This document shows, piece by piece, positions 44,157 through 53,114 of a stretch of DNA of 64,000 nucleotides. This DNA comes from Bacteroidales bacterium UBA1181 (GTDB lineage Bacteria > Bacteroidota > Bacteroidia > Bacteroidales > Paludibacteraceae): NCBI GenBank assembly GCA_002310215.1, contig DBYR01000013.1, positions 231,140 to 295,139 of the forward strand, read 5' to 3'. Position numbers and translations under genes: made by a program. Below the pieces are notes generated by a model, which made no database searches, had not been told where the DNA came from, and saw nothing but the letters and a program-made list of their open reading frames with translations. How positions within the stretch are numbered: the first letter of the stretch is position 1; each line of letters starts with the position of its first letter.

Positions 44157-47100
44157 TTAGTACTTAATCAACCTAACTGTTTTCTCACCATTGGAGACGA
44201 AATATACGCCTGTTGCGAGGTCGGAAACGATAACCTCCACGACCTCTGACTCGGCTACGAACGTCTTCACCGCAACACCCGTGGCTGAAGTGATAGTGAC
44301 CATCTCGCCTCTATTCAACCCGCTTACAGTAACAACGTCCTTGGCTGGATTTGGCAATACCACAAGCGAAGCGTCTTCACCCTCAATCGTTTCAGTACCC
44401 GATGGCTCTTCGTAGAACATGTTCCATGAATCGAACGTCAACTCTCCGCTGAAGGTAAAGAACAAATCCTTCGATGTAGGAATATCGGATGTCAGATCGC
44501 AGGTGAACTCCTCGAAAGATGAGTTGGACTCAACATTCAGGTAACCGAGAACCGGACCATTGGCCGAACCTGTCGAAATCCTGATGGCTCCTCCACATGG
44601 CGCGGAAACACGTGCCTTGAACTTGTTCACATCCTTAGCTAGTACGCCACACAAACCGATCCAGGATCCATTCTTACCCTTTACCGCCATATTGGTTGAT
44701 TTGCCAATATAATTCACCTCTATTCCACTCTGCCATGCGAAACACTCGGCCTGGATGTTCTTCGTTCCATCCACAGGAACAACCTGATCAACTCCCTTCG
44801 TAGTACCTGCGTCTACACCCAAAATCTTCCCTGCGGATTCATCCACATTGGCATAGTCAACATGTGAACTACGGTATCCTCCGCTGACTCCAATCTGGTT
44901 CTGTATCCACTGACTGTGATAAGTGATGTACCATTTGTCCTTGAATTTGAAGAATGAATGGTGATTGTTTCCGTTGTCGCCCAACCACTTGGATGGATTG
45001 TCGAACACCTTGCGGTCATACTTGAAGCCTGTCATAGGATTGGTGGAGATCATCGTGGAGATGACAGCATTGCTGATGCCTATGTTGTTGCCTCCTGTGT
45101 TCCAGTTGGTACAATAGGAGTATACATAGTTGTTGCCAATCTTGTTGATGCCTGCATCCTCGAAGAGATATGGCGGATTCAATGATTGAGCGCTACCATC
45201 GATGCTGATGAAGTCCTTGCCAAGCTTAGCGATACGGGCAGTACCTGGATCAGCATTCTTCCCTTGTGGCACACCACCACCGAAATAGATGTAACCAGTA
45301 CCGTCATCATCCACAAGAACAGCTGGGTCGAACAACCATTCCACATTACAGTTCGGCATCGAACGGGTGATCAATCCTTGTCCCTTCTTCACATCCTCCC
45401 ATGGTCCGTAAGGAGTGTCAGATGCCACCACATAGATACCGTTACCCCCATTAGCGAAGTAGAGGAAGAAACGCTCCTTGCCATTCATCTTCACGTGACA
45501 AGCTGTTGGAGCCCATGAGTTTCCAGCCTTGGAGATACCTCCCTGACCAGCCACCTTCATCGGTCCATGATCCGTCCAGTTCACAAGGTCGGCGGAAGCG
45601 AGACAGACAATCTCAGTAATCGTGCCATATCCGTTGCTTTTGATTTTACCATTGTTATCGTACTCGTAGATATCGTGGGTCATATAGATATAAACGGAGT
45701 CACCGTAAACCATCGCACAAGGGTCCGCACCATAACGTTGCGTCATGATCGGGTTGTGGTTGGTGGTTGGTTTCACCTTAGGGTTCACATTGCTTAAAGC
45801 GATGGATGAGAAGACGGACGCCAACTCGACAGCGTCACGCTTGCCTATCACACAGCCATTATCGTCATAAGGGTCATTGCCGTTCGACTCGTACTTCTCG
45901 AACGTCATGTAATCGATATCAAGCCAACTGCTGGTAATCTTCAGCTGCAACGTGTGCTGACCAGCCGAAATCTCACCTGTACGTGCGATGACAGTCCTGT
46001 AATCTTTGAAGCTACCTGTGTTAGGAGCGGAGATTTCACCAGTAATAGCCTTGCCGTCGATCAAAAGTTGGCAGGAAGCGGAAGCGTTATCCGTTGCGGC
46101 GGATACTGAAATCGTATATTTGGAGGTCTCCTTCACATCGACCGTATAGTTCAGCCACTCACCCTCTTGGTTGTAACCGATAGAGTAACCTGTCGCAGCC
46201 GCGTAAATATCCACACCATCGTTACGGAAGGCCTCGCCACGGTTTTCGGAATCCTCATCGCTGTAAGCGACACCCTGTCCGCCGAAGTCGTACTCCTCAG
46301 CCTCGATCTTGCCTGGAATGGCAGCCGGTGTTCCATTGTAAGGACCGTCTCCTTCCGAAACAACTGGATCCCCTGATTCCCCCGGATCTCCTGACTCAAC
46401 CGGTGAAGAGCCACAATCCAAAGAGAAGCGACGGAGGAACTTCCAGATCTCACGAACTGAATGGTACTTGTCGTTTGAAGGCCAGTGACCTTTGCCATAG
46501 ATCTTGTTCAGGCAAACCTCGACACCACACTTACCGTTTTTCCATACATAACGGGTTGCGGCACCGTCAACAACCGACTCGACAGGCTTATCATCACAGC
46601 CGTTCGCCTTGGCCCAAGCCTCTGCCTGCGCATAGGCACCTTGTTGTTCCTGATACATACCATTGAATTGACCCTTCCAAGGCTCGTAGTGCACCACGTC
46701 GTCGTTATCACCATTCGTGTGGATGATAGCAATCGGACGAGAAGGCTTGGCCGTCATGTCACCGATAGGGTAACCAGAGACTGGCGCACAAGCGGCGATC
46801 TGGTCCGCCATGTTGTTCGCCACAGAATAGGTGAGCATACCTCCCATGGAGAAACCGGACATGTAGACACGCTTCAAATCAATCTTATACTTGGAGCTCA
46901 TCTCCTTGATGATTGCCTTGATGAAGGCGATATCCGCGCCATTGGCACCCAAGTCCCACGTGGATCCGTCAGACTGAGGATAGACGACAAGGAATTTCGC
47001 CGTGTCGGCCACTTGATCCCAACGGGACTGTTGTTTCTGATAAGCTATATCCTGCCCCATACCGTGAGCGGAAATAACCATAGGTCTGTTTTCACCCATT

Positions 47101-47246
47101 CCACTTGGCGCATATACATCAATCGTACGGTTCTTACCGTTCACGTTGATGGTACTTTTAACGCCAGGAAGACTCTGCGCGGCAACAGATGCTGATAACA
47201 TCGCGCCAATCGCAGTCACAAGTGCAGTTCTGTAAAGTATTTTCAT
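44157..47246 (-). CDS. Bifunctional CE1-type esterase / GH43 glycosidase with two CBM6-like modules and a T9SS domain
   Basis: Domains in order: signal peptide (to about 23); CE1/PHB-depolymerase-like esterase (about 25-275, nucleophile Ser near 133 in GFSMGG, His in GKGHWPSND); acidic linker; CBM6 (about 300-445); GH43 propeller (about 495-810); a second CBM6-like module (about 815-940); T9SS type A domain (about 955-1029, with PNPAKD and ATGVYFVSNGEK). The GH43 acids are visible in RYGADPCAMV, WLFDPAVLVDDDG and YLFEDAGI. One chain could therefore remove feruloyl or acetyl esters and arabinosyl or xylosyl units from xylan. The exact esterase substrate is uncertain. It is a single gene with a terminator at its 3' end. 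Confidence 0.9.
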   Translation of the reverse strand: MKILYRTALVTAIGAMLSASVAAQSLPGVKSTINVNGKNRTIDVYAPSGMGENRPMVISAHGMGQDIAYQKQQSRWDQVADTAKFLVVYPQSDGSTWDLGANGADIAFIKAIIKEMSSKYKIDLKRVYMSGFSMGGMLTYSVANNMADQIAACAPVSGYPIGDMTAKPSRPIAIIHTNGDNDDVVHYEPWKGQFNGMYQEQQGAYAQAEAWAKANGCDDKPVESVVDGAATRYVWKNGKCGVEVCLNKIYGKGHWPSNDKYHSVREIWKFLRRFSLDCGSSPVESGDPGESGDPVVSEGDGPYNGTPAAIPGKIEAEEYDFGGQGVAYSDEDSENRGEAFRNDGVDIYAAATGYSIGYNQEGEWLNYTVDVKETSKYTISVSAATDNASASCQLLIDGKAITGEISAPNTGSFKDYRTVIARTGEISAGQHTLQLKITSSWLDIDYMTFEKYESNGNDPYDDNGCVIGKRDAVELASVFSSIALSNVNPKVKPTTNHNPIMTQRYGADPCAMVYGDSVYIYMTHDIYEYDNNGKIKSNGYGTITEIVCLASADLVNWTDHGPMKVAGQGGISKAGNSWAPTACHVKMNGKERFFLYFANGGNGIYVVASDTPYGPWEDVKKGQGLITRSMPNCNVEWLFDPAVLVDDDGTGYIYFGGGVPQGKNADPGTARIAKLGKDFISIDGSAQSLNPPYLFEDAGINKIGNNYVYSYCTNWNTGGNNIGISNAVISTMISTNPMTGFKYDRKVFDNPSKWLGDNGNNHHSFFKFKDKWYITYHSQWIQNQIGVSGGYRSSHVDYANVDESAGKILGVDAGTTKGVDQVVPVDGTKNIQAECFAWQSGIEVNYIGKSTNMAVKGKNGSWIGLCGVLAKDVNKFKARVSAPCGGAIRISTGSANGPVLGYLNVESNSSFEEFTCDLTSDIPTSKDLFFTFSGELTFDSWNMFYEEPSGTETIEGEDASLVVLPNPAKDVVTVSGLNRGEMVTITSATGVAVKTFVAESEVVEVIVSDLATGVYFVSNGEKTVRLIKY

Positions 47247-47480
47247 AATATCAAATATTTGGTTTGTTTCACAATAGCCTAAAAACTGTGTTTAACGCCT
47301 AAGATGTCACATCACAATATTGAACAACTAATGGCAGTAGCCGCCTAAACAAGTGACAAAAAGAGACGTATAAACGCTCATTGAATGACACGGCAAGTAT
47401 AGCGCGTTTACAGAAAAGGGGAGAGTAAAATAGATGCAAAAGGTTAGATTTTTGACTCAATCCGCATGAAACCACAACAA

Positions 47481-47510
47481 AAGGGCACCACCCGTACGAG
47501 TGATGCCCTT
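47481..47510 (-). terminator. Terminator of korB
   Basis: AAGGGCA (47481-47487) pairs with TGCCCTT (47504-47510), with a further inner CAC/GTG. On the minus strand it is followed by TTGTTGTGG, so the T tract is poor. Confidence 0.6.
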
Positions 47511-47533
47511 CCCTATTCTTCGTCAGGAGCGAA

Positions 47534-48535
47534 TTACTTCACCTCCCACGTATCGTTCGTCATCAAAAGCTCTTGGAAGTTGTGGTACTTCTTCTTGCTC
47601 TTGACATCCTCGATTTGCTCATCAACAGCATCATTGTAGGTTGGAGCCTCAACGTCACGGATCACACCCAATGCAACCGGGAAGTCCGGACCCTCCATCA
47701 AAGCCAACTTCAACTGAAGGGTAGCGTCCTCGCAGTGTGCGTCGTGTACCAAGAGATCCTTCTCCGTGATACCGTTCTCACCCAACTTAACCACCTTGAT
47801 GTTGAAGCCATCCTGCATCAGACCGAACTCATTGTTCTCACCGAAGATCATCGGCTTGCCATGTCGCAAGTAGATAGCATCCTTCTTGCGTCCCTCTGGC
47901 GTGTAGATGCTTCCGTGGATACCATCGTTGAACACAACGCAGTTCTGAAGGATCTCACAAACCGAAGCACCCTTGTGCGCTTGAGCCGCCTTCAACACCT
48001 CGATGGTGCCTGGCGCATCCGTCGCGACGGCACGGGCGAAGAAATGTCCACGTGCGCCGAAACACAACTCAGCCGGACGGAATGGATCCTCCACCGTACC
48101 GTAAGGAGACGACTTGCTGACGAATCCACGTGGAGAAGTTGGAGAATACTGACCCTTCGTCAAACCATAGATACGGTTGTTCAAGAGGATCATATTGATA
48201 TCAATGTTACGACGGTTCGCATGGATGAAGTGGTTACCACCGATAGCCAATCCGTCACCATCACCAGAGATCTGCCAAACGGTCAACTTAGGATTAGCGA
48301 TCTTCGCACCCGTGGCAATCGCTGCGGCACGACCGTGGATCGTATTCATACCATAGGTAGCCATATAGTGAGGCAAACGGCTAGAACAACCGATACCTGA
48401 AATCACTGCTGTATCGCATGGAGCAATGCCTATCTCAGCCATTGCTTTCTGAAGTGAAGCCAAGAAAAAATGGTCTCCACAACCCGGACACCAACGTGGT
48501 TGGCCCTTTTTGAAATCTTTTGCACTTAATTCCAT
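47534..48535 (-). CDS. korB: 2-oxoglutarate:ferredoxin oxidoreductase, beta subunit
   Basis: The 333-residue TPP-binding subunit carries the iron-sulfur motif WCPGCGDHFF near the N-terminus and IGCSSRLPHYM. The thiamine-diphosphate site is GDGDGLAIGGNHFIHANRRN...LLNNRIYGLTKGQYSPTS. With KorA it converts 2-oxoglutarate and CoA to succinyl-CoA while reducing ferredoxin, or runs in reverse for CO2 fixation. Substrate choice among 2-oxoacids is inferred from similarity. It lies downstream of korA, but a 117-codon four-helix-bundle gene and AT-rich inverted repeats separate the two. A hairpin terminator follows. Confidence 0.93.
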   Translation of the reverse strand: MELSAKDFKKGQPRWCPGCGDHFFLASLQKAMAEIGIAPCDTAVISGIGCSSRLPHYMATYGMNTIHGRAAAIATGAKIANPKLTVWQISGDGDGLAIGGNHFIHANRRNIDINMILLNNRIYGLTKGQYSPTSPRGFVSKSSPYGTVEDPFRPAELCFGARGHFFARAVATDAPGTIEVLKAAQAHKGASVCEILQNCVVFNDGIHGSIYTPEGRKKDAIYLRHGKPMIFGENNEFGLMQDGFNIKVVKLGENGITEKDLLVHDAHCEDATLQLKLALMEGPDFPVALGVIRDVEAPTYNDAVDEQIEDVKSKKKYHNFQELLMTNDTWEVK

Positions 48536-48536
48536 A

Positions 48537-48957
48537 AAATTAAAAATTAAGAGTTAAAAATTAAAAATTAAGAGTTTTTCTTCGCTGTTTTTACGATTGC
48601 CGTCAAAATCGATATCAATTCACTACAATCCTTACTTATGGAACCATATACACCTGCTTCGATATATCCTCCATCATGGAGTAAATCCAACCAGTATGAT
48701 GTCTCATTCGCCTCTTTCAATCCAATGGAAAGCTTATTGATAAAATCCAACTTGCTTTGAGCAAATTTCGATTCCCTTACCATAGCTCCAATAGAGGTTC
48801 CACTCCTTAACATTTGCTTAGAAAGAACAAACTCTTTTTTTCCCTCCGTTAAAAATTTATATGCATTTACTATTCTAAGAGCGAACAAATAAGATTTAGT
48901 CGTTATAACATTACCCGTCATAATTCTTAACTCTTAATTCTTAACTCTTAATTATAC
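48537..48957. mobile_element. IVS-like insert between korA and korB, flanked by inverted repeats
   Basis: The left flank (about 48541-48575) carries AATTAAGAGTTAA twice. The right flank (about 48922-48953) carries its complement TTAACTCTTAATT twice. Together they make an imperfect inverted repeat of about 30 bases around one small gene. That layout resembles the intervening sequences that carry IVP genes in 23S rRNA. Movement is inferred; I see no target duplication with certainty. Confidence 0.55.
48568..48921 (-). CDS. Four-helix-bundle protein (23S rRNA intervening-sequence protein family)
   Basis: The 117-residue, fully helical protein has the typical family phrases: SYLFALRIVNAYKFL, FVLSKQMLRSGTSIGAMVRESKFAQSKLDFINKLSIGLKEANETSYWLDLL, and SELISILTAIVKTAKKNS. 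Members fold as four-helix bundles, probably as pentamers. They were first seen inside intervening sequences of 23S rRNA genes and are now found scattered in many genomes with unknown role. Here the gene sits in the same direction between korA and korB, with 40 bases to korA and 32 to korB. Inverted AT-rich repeats on both sides suggest it inserted as a unit. Confidence 0.9.
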   Translation of the reverse strand: MTGNVITTKSYLFALRIVNAYKFLTEGKKEFVLSKQMLRSGTSIGAMVRESKFAQSKLDFINKLSIGLKEANETSYWLDLLHDGGYIEAGVYGSISKDCSELISILTAIVKTAKKNS

Positions 48958-48961
48958 CTGC

Positions 48962-50797
48962 TTATTTATTATAAACTGCGGTGAAGTTCTCGACCAAGTC
49001 TGCTACCATGAAAGGTTGACCCTTCACCTCGTTGAACTGGTAAGGAACGAATCCATCCACCTTCATGCGCAACCAGCCAGCCAACTGACCCATGTTTTGC
49101 TCAGCAACAACCACCTTCTTGTATTTCTTCAAGACAGCGGCAGTGTTCTTTGGAAGCGGGTTGATGTACTTGAAGTGAGCCAAAGCGACCTTCTTACCGG
49201 CAGCCCTCATCTCGTCCATCGCAGCATGCAAGTGTCCGTAAGTACCACCGAAGCCAACGATCAACAACTCAGCGTCTTTCTCGTCGCCCTCAACCACCAA
49301 GTCAGGCACTTGGATCTTCTCCACCTTCTCGGCACGGAGACGAGTCATCAAATCATGGTTCTCAGGAGCCGTAGAGATGGCACCCGTCTTGTTGTCCTTC
49401 TCCAAACCACCCAAGATGTGTTCGAAGCCCTCGCGACCAGGCACAGCCCAGTAACGTGAACCCTCCGCATTACGCATGTATGGTGTCCATGTACCCTTCA
49501 TCTCTGCAGGCACGTATGGAGGATTGATGGCAGGGAACTCAGCCAAGTTAGGCAACTTGAAGGCACCTGAACCATTCGCCACATAAGCATCCGTCATCAA
49601 AACGACAGGAGTCATGTGCTCCAAGGCAATCTTACAAGCCATGTAAGCGGCATCGAAACAGTCTGTTGGAGAGGTAGCGGCGATCACCGGCATCGGAGAC
49701 TCACCATTACGTCCGAACAAGCATTGGAGCAAGTCGGTCTGCTCAGACTTCGTAGGAAGACCTGTTGCAGGTCCACCACGCTGTACATCCAAAACCACCA
49801 AAGGCAACTCCATGATGACAGCCAAGTTCATCGCCTCAGACTTCAAGCAGATACCAGGACCAGAAGTAGAGGTACATGCCAATGCACCAGCAAAAGAAGC
49901 ACCGAGTGCAGAAGCACAACCAGCGATCTCATCCTCACATTGAACGGTTGTAACACCTAATGATTTATGTTTAGAAAGTTCATGAAGAACATCTGTAGCA
50001 GGCGTGATAGGGTAAGAACCGAGATACAGTTTCAAGCCAGCCTTCTCAGCTGCTGCGATCAAACCGTATGCGGTAGCCTTGTTACCGTTGATATCCATAT
50101 AGACACCCTTCTTAGCGGATTTCGTCTCCACCGTATAAGTGTGGGAAACAGAAGAGTGCGTGTTATGTCCGTAATCGTAGCCCGCTTGGATCACCTTGAT
50201 GTTAGACTCAGCCACACCCGGTTTCTTAGCGAACTTCTCCTTCAACATGTTAGCGGCGATGTTCGTGTCGCGGTTGAACAACCAGCAGACCAAACCGAGG
50301 GCGAACATGTTACGGCACTTCAAGATAGCCTTAGGATCCATGCCTGAATCCGCCAAGCAATCCTTCACCATGGAGGTGATAGGAGCTGCGATGACATCGT
50401 TCTTGATGCCCATCTCAGCGATAGCGTCCAACGTCTCGAAGTTAGCCTTCTTCAAATCAGCCTCCTTGAAAGAGTCCGTATCGATGATGATACAAGACGT
50501 AGGCTTGCAGAACTTATATTGCGTCTTCAAAGCGGCCGGGTTCATCGCAACGAGCACGTCGCACTTATCGCCCGGTGTGAAAACCTTATTAGCGCCAATG
50601 TGAACTTGGAAGCCCGAAACTCCCGTTAGAGATCCCTGTGGGGCACGGATATCAGCCGGATAATCAGGGAAAGTACAGATGTCATTACCCACTGTAGCGG
50701 AAATCGTAGAGAAAATGTTTCCAGCCAATTGCATTCCGTCACCGGAGTCGCCGGAAAAACGAACCACCACCTGGTCCAAATCTTCAACTTTTGCCAT
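48962..50797 (-). CDS. korA: 2-oxoglutarate:ferredoxin oxidoreductase, fused gamma-alpha subunit
   Basis: The 611-residue subunit combines an N-terminal gamma domain (about 10-200; VVVRFSGDSGDGMQLAGNIF, PDYPADIRAPQG) with an alpha domain (about 225-610). The alpha domain has GSYPITPATDVLHELSKH, ALACTSTSGPGICLKSEAMNLAVIMELPLVVLDVQRGGPATGLPTKSEQTDL and the CoA-site-like TDAYVANGSG. This gamma-alpha fusion is the usual Bacteroidota form and works with KorB in ferredoxin-linked 2-oxoglutarate metabolism. A full-consensus promoter lies at 50854-50884, giving a leader of about 50 bases. The downstream partner korB is separated by an inserted gene, so subunit balance may depend on read-through. Confidence 0.93.
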   Translation of the reverse strand: MAKVEDLDQVVVRFSGDSGDGMQLAGNIFSTISATVGNDICTFPDYPADIRAPQGSLTGVSGFQVHIGANKVFTPGDKCDVLVAMNPAALKTQYKFCKPTSCIIIDTDSFKEADLKKANFETLDAIAEMGIKNDVIAAPITSMVKDCLADSGMDPKAILKCRNMFALGLVCWLFNRDTNIAANMLKEKFAKKPGVAESNIKVIQAGYDYGHNTHSSVSHTYTVETKSAKKGVYMDINGNKATAYGLIAAAEKAGLKLYLGSYPITPATDVLHELSKHKSLGVTTVQCEDEIAGCASALGASFAGALACTSTSGPGICLKSEAMNLAVIMELPLVVLDVQRGGPATGLPTKSEQTDLLQCLFGRNGESPMPVIAATSPTDCFDAAYMACKIALEHMTPVVLMTDAYVANGSGAFKLPNLAEFPAINPPYVPAEMKGTWTPYMRNAEGSRYWAVPGREGFEHILGGLEKDNKTGAISTAPENHDLMTRLRAEKVEKIQVPDLVVEGDEKDAELLIVGFGGTYGHLHAAMDEMRAAGKKVALAHFKYINPLPKNTAAVLKKYKKVVVAEQNMGQLAGWLRMKVDGFVPYQFNEVKGQPFMVADLVENFTAVYNK

Positions 50798-50853
50798 AAT
50801 AAATATTGGTCTTATTTAAATTTTACGAATTTCGAATCCATGTTACGAAAGTG

Positions 50854-50884
50854 CAAATTTAGGAAAATATGCACAACCAACAAA
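50854..50884 (-). promoter_or_regulatory. Promoter of the kor operon
   Basis: On the minus strand TTTG (50881-50884) is 19 bases before TAAATTTG (50854-50861), an exact consensus match. The start is expected near 50848. Confidence 0.65.
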
Positions 50885-50978
50885 AGGATTGCATTTATTT
50901 TGAATAAATACACCCTGATTTTGGAATAACTATCAATATTTATGAATATTTATACGCTCGATATGCGCCTCAGCGAGA

Positions 50979-53093
50979 TTACTGAGGCTGGACCAGAGTA
51001 CCATTGCGCCAAATACCCTTGGCGAGAACATTACCCAAGGTATCGGAATAGACGCCATAACCATTCGGAGATCCATTCCTGTATTCTCCCTCGTATTTTT
51101 TGTCGCCATACAAAGCGTAGCCCTTTCCGTCCTTATAGTTGCCTTGCTTCCAAATGCCTTGGAACTGAATCTTACCCGTCTCATCATAGAACGTACCTTC
51201 CCCGTCCGGCCTATCGTTCACATAATTGCCCACGTATTTACGGCCGTCCTGGTAGTTATAGGTTCCCGGTCCTTCCTTCTTGCCGTCCACGATCTTACCG
51301 TCGAAGCCCCATTTATAGTTATATTCTATGATATAGACTGGATTGATCTTATTGACGGTATCCACTTCTCCGATGGTATGGAGGACCCTGAATTTCTCCG
51401 GATATTTTTTCACGGCAGGATAAAGTGTCGTATAGGCATGTTTGAACCAATTATCCAATATAACGTTTGTGGCGCCAACCCTGTTCAAATAGCTGATGAC
51501 TGTATCCACCGGCGCATAATGAGGGAAGGAAACAGATTTCTTGAAGCCCGAATAGATGTAATACAACTCCGGTTTGCGACACACCATCCTCGAGCTATCG
51601 GGCAGGTTCTTCTTACACCAATCCATCGCCTCATAATAGTTCAGAAAATTCTTGTCTGCGACAATCTGCTTAAACGGCCGCTTGGCGAACTCGCGGTAAT
51701 TGACCTGGGCTTCGCTCTGCAGCGGCATTAACCAGAAGAAAAGAGACAAAAGGACCGCAAGGGAAGAGACCAATGGAGCATACTTCTCCAATGATCCGCT
51801 CTTTATCTTACTTGTAATAAAGGAAACGACGTTCCATATACCATGTAAAAATAGGAACAGAATCAGCGGCACAACCGCCACATAATAGCGGACACTTGTG
51901 AACTGTTCCGGCCAAAAAAGCAATACACCAAATGTCACCGCCAAATAACTGAACAGGAGGAATCCTCCCCACCCCGTATGGAAGAAGCCAAAGACAACAA
52001 GAAAGAAGACAAAAAATCCGACAAGTATATCATACCCCGTAATCGGATCATTCTTATCGAAAGACTTCGTCAGAACCGTCTCCGGCATCATCTTCGTCAG
52101 ATAAGACTTGGCATTACTATAGACGCGCTCCGCCCAATCGGAGAACGTAGTCATGACCTCTCCATTTCCACCTTTTTTCTTGAAGTCACCGACATAATCA
52201 GTCTGCTCATGCCCGATCGCTTTGTTCCTCGCCCCCCAAGCCATCTTTGAGATGCCGAAAGGCAACAATACCAACACCGCCATACAAGCGTAATAAGATA
52301 GGCTCTTATGGTTAGGAAGATTCTCCGACGAGCCCTCCTTCTTGGCTTTGATGTATTTATATCCTTGCCAGAAAGCTTGCAGCAGATACCATCCGAATAA
52401 CGCGAGGATCAGGGAGATGCCCATCGTCCTCACAAAATAGATATATGCGATCGACAGCAACATCGCCACCAACGCCACATAGTCCCACTTCGTATACTCC
52501 TGGAAACACTTCCTTCTATATAAAAACAGCGCAACGGAGATGACCACCACAGATAAAAACAAGAAGAGCATCTCACTCATCATAATGGTGGACCACCGCA
52601 ACAAATCTTTCTGAACACAGCATAAGAGCACTGCGGAAAACGCGACCACCACATTATTCTTGGCAACCTTCTTCACCGCATAAAACAACATCAATAAGGA
52701 AAGAAACAACAGAAAACCATTCGTCTCCTTCATCGCCGTATAATTACCGTCTCTCGTGAAATTCAGCATAAAGCTGATAAACGCCGGATAACCAGGAGGA
52801 AAGTGCGCGTGCGGTTTCACCTCAAAGCCCATGATGTTCGAATAACCTGTGCCATTGTGCAGGGATTGTCCCAGGGAATAATACACGATGTTGTCCCCGT
52901 TCATATCTAATTTCCTATCGAAAATCGCATTGTAGTTGATGTAAAAAACCACCGATACAATCACCAATAAGAAGATATGGAAATATTTATTGGATAATAA
53001 ACCCTTCACTCTCTCCGTCAATGGAACGGATGGTTGAGACGGGGAGGGAACCTCCTTTTTTAACGATGAAGATCTCTTCGGATTCTGCTTCAT
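50979..53093 (-). CDS. Polytopic membrane protein (GT-C glycosyltransferase-like) with C-terminal MORN repeats
   Basis: The 704-residue protein begins with a basic cytoplasmic tail, then about ten to twelve membrane helices (from about residue 37 to 470). The first loop contains the acidic motif DMNGDNIVYY, and HFPPGYPAFISFML follows, as in GT-C/PMT-type glycosyltransferases. A soluble region (about 480-590; WCKKNLPDSSRMVCRKPELYYIYSG) precedes at least four MORN repeats (about 600-700; GPGTYNYQDGRKYVGNYVNDRPDGEG and so on). GT-C enzymes move sugars from lipid carriers; MORN repeats usually bind lipids or proteins. The fusion is unusual and the function unknown. It lies 21 bases after the UGM-like flavoprotein gene. 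Confidence 0.75.
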   Translation of the reverse strand: MKQNPKRSSSLKKEVPSPSQPSVPLTERVKGLLSNKYFHIFLLVIVSVVFYINYNAIFDRKLDMNGDNIVYYSLGQSLHNGTGYSNIMGFEVKPHAHFPPGYPAFISFMLNFTRDGNYTAMKETNGFLLFLSLLMLFYAVKKVAKNNVVVAFSAVLLCCVQKDLLRWSTIMMSEMLFLFLSVVVISVALFLYRRKCFQEYTKWDYVALVAMLLSIAYIYFVRTMGISLILALFGWYLLQAFWQGYKYIKAKKEGSSENLPNHKSLSYYACMAVLVLLPFGISKMAWGARNKAIGHEQTDYVGDFKKKGGNGEVMTTFSDWAERVYSNAKSYLTKMMPETVLTKSFDKNDPITGYDILVGFFVFFLVVFGFFHTGWGGFLLFSYLAVTFGVLLFWPEQFTSVRYYVAVVPLILFLFLHGIWNVVSFITSKIKSGSLEKYAPLVSSLAVLLSLFFWLMPLQSEAQVNYREFAKRPFKQIVADKNFLNYYEAMDWCKKNLPDSSRMVCRKPELYYIYSGFKKSVSFPHYAPVDTVISYLNRVGATNVILDNWFKHAYTTLYPAVKKYPEKFRVLHTIGEVDTVNKINPVYIIEYNYKWGFDGKIVDGKKEGPGTYNYQDGRKYVGNYVNDRPDGEGTFYDETGKIQFQGIWKQGNYKDGKGYALYGDKKYEGEYRNGSPNGYGVYSDTLGNVLAKGIWRNGTLVQPQ

Positions 53094-53114
53094 GATCGTA
53101 ATCTGTTATATATG

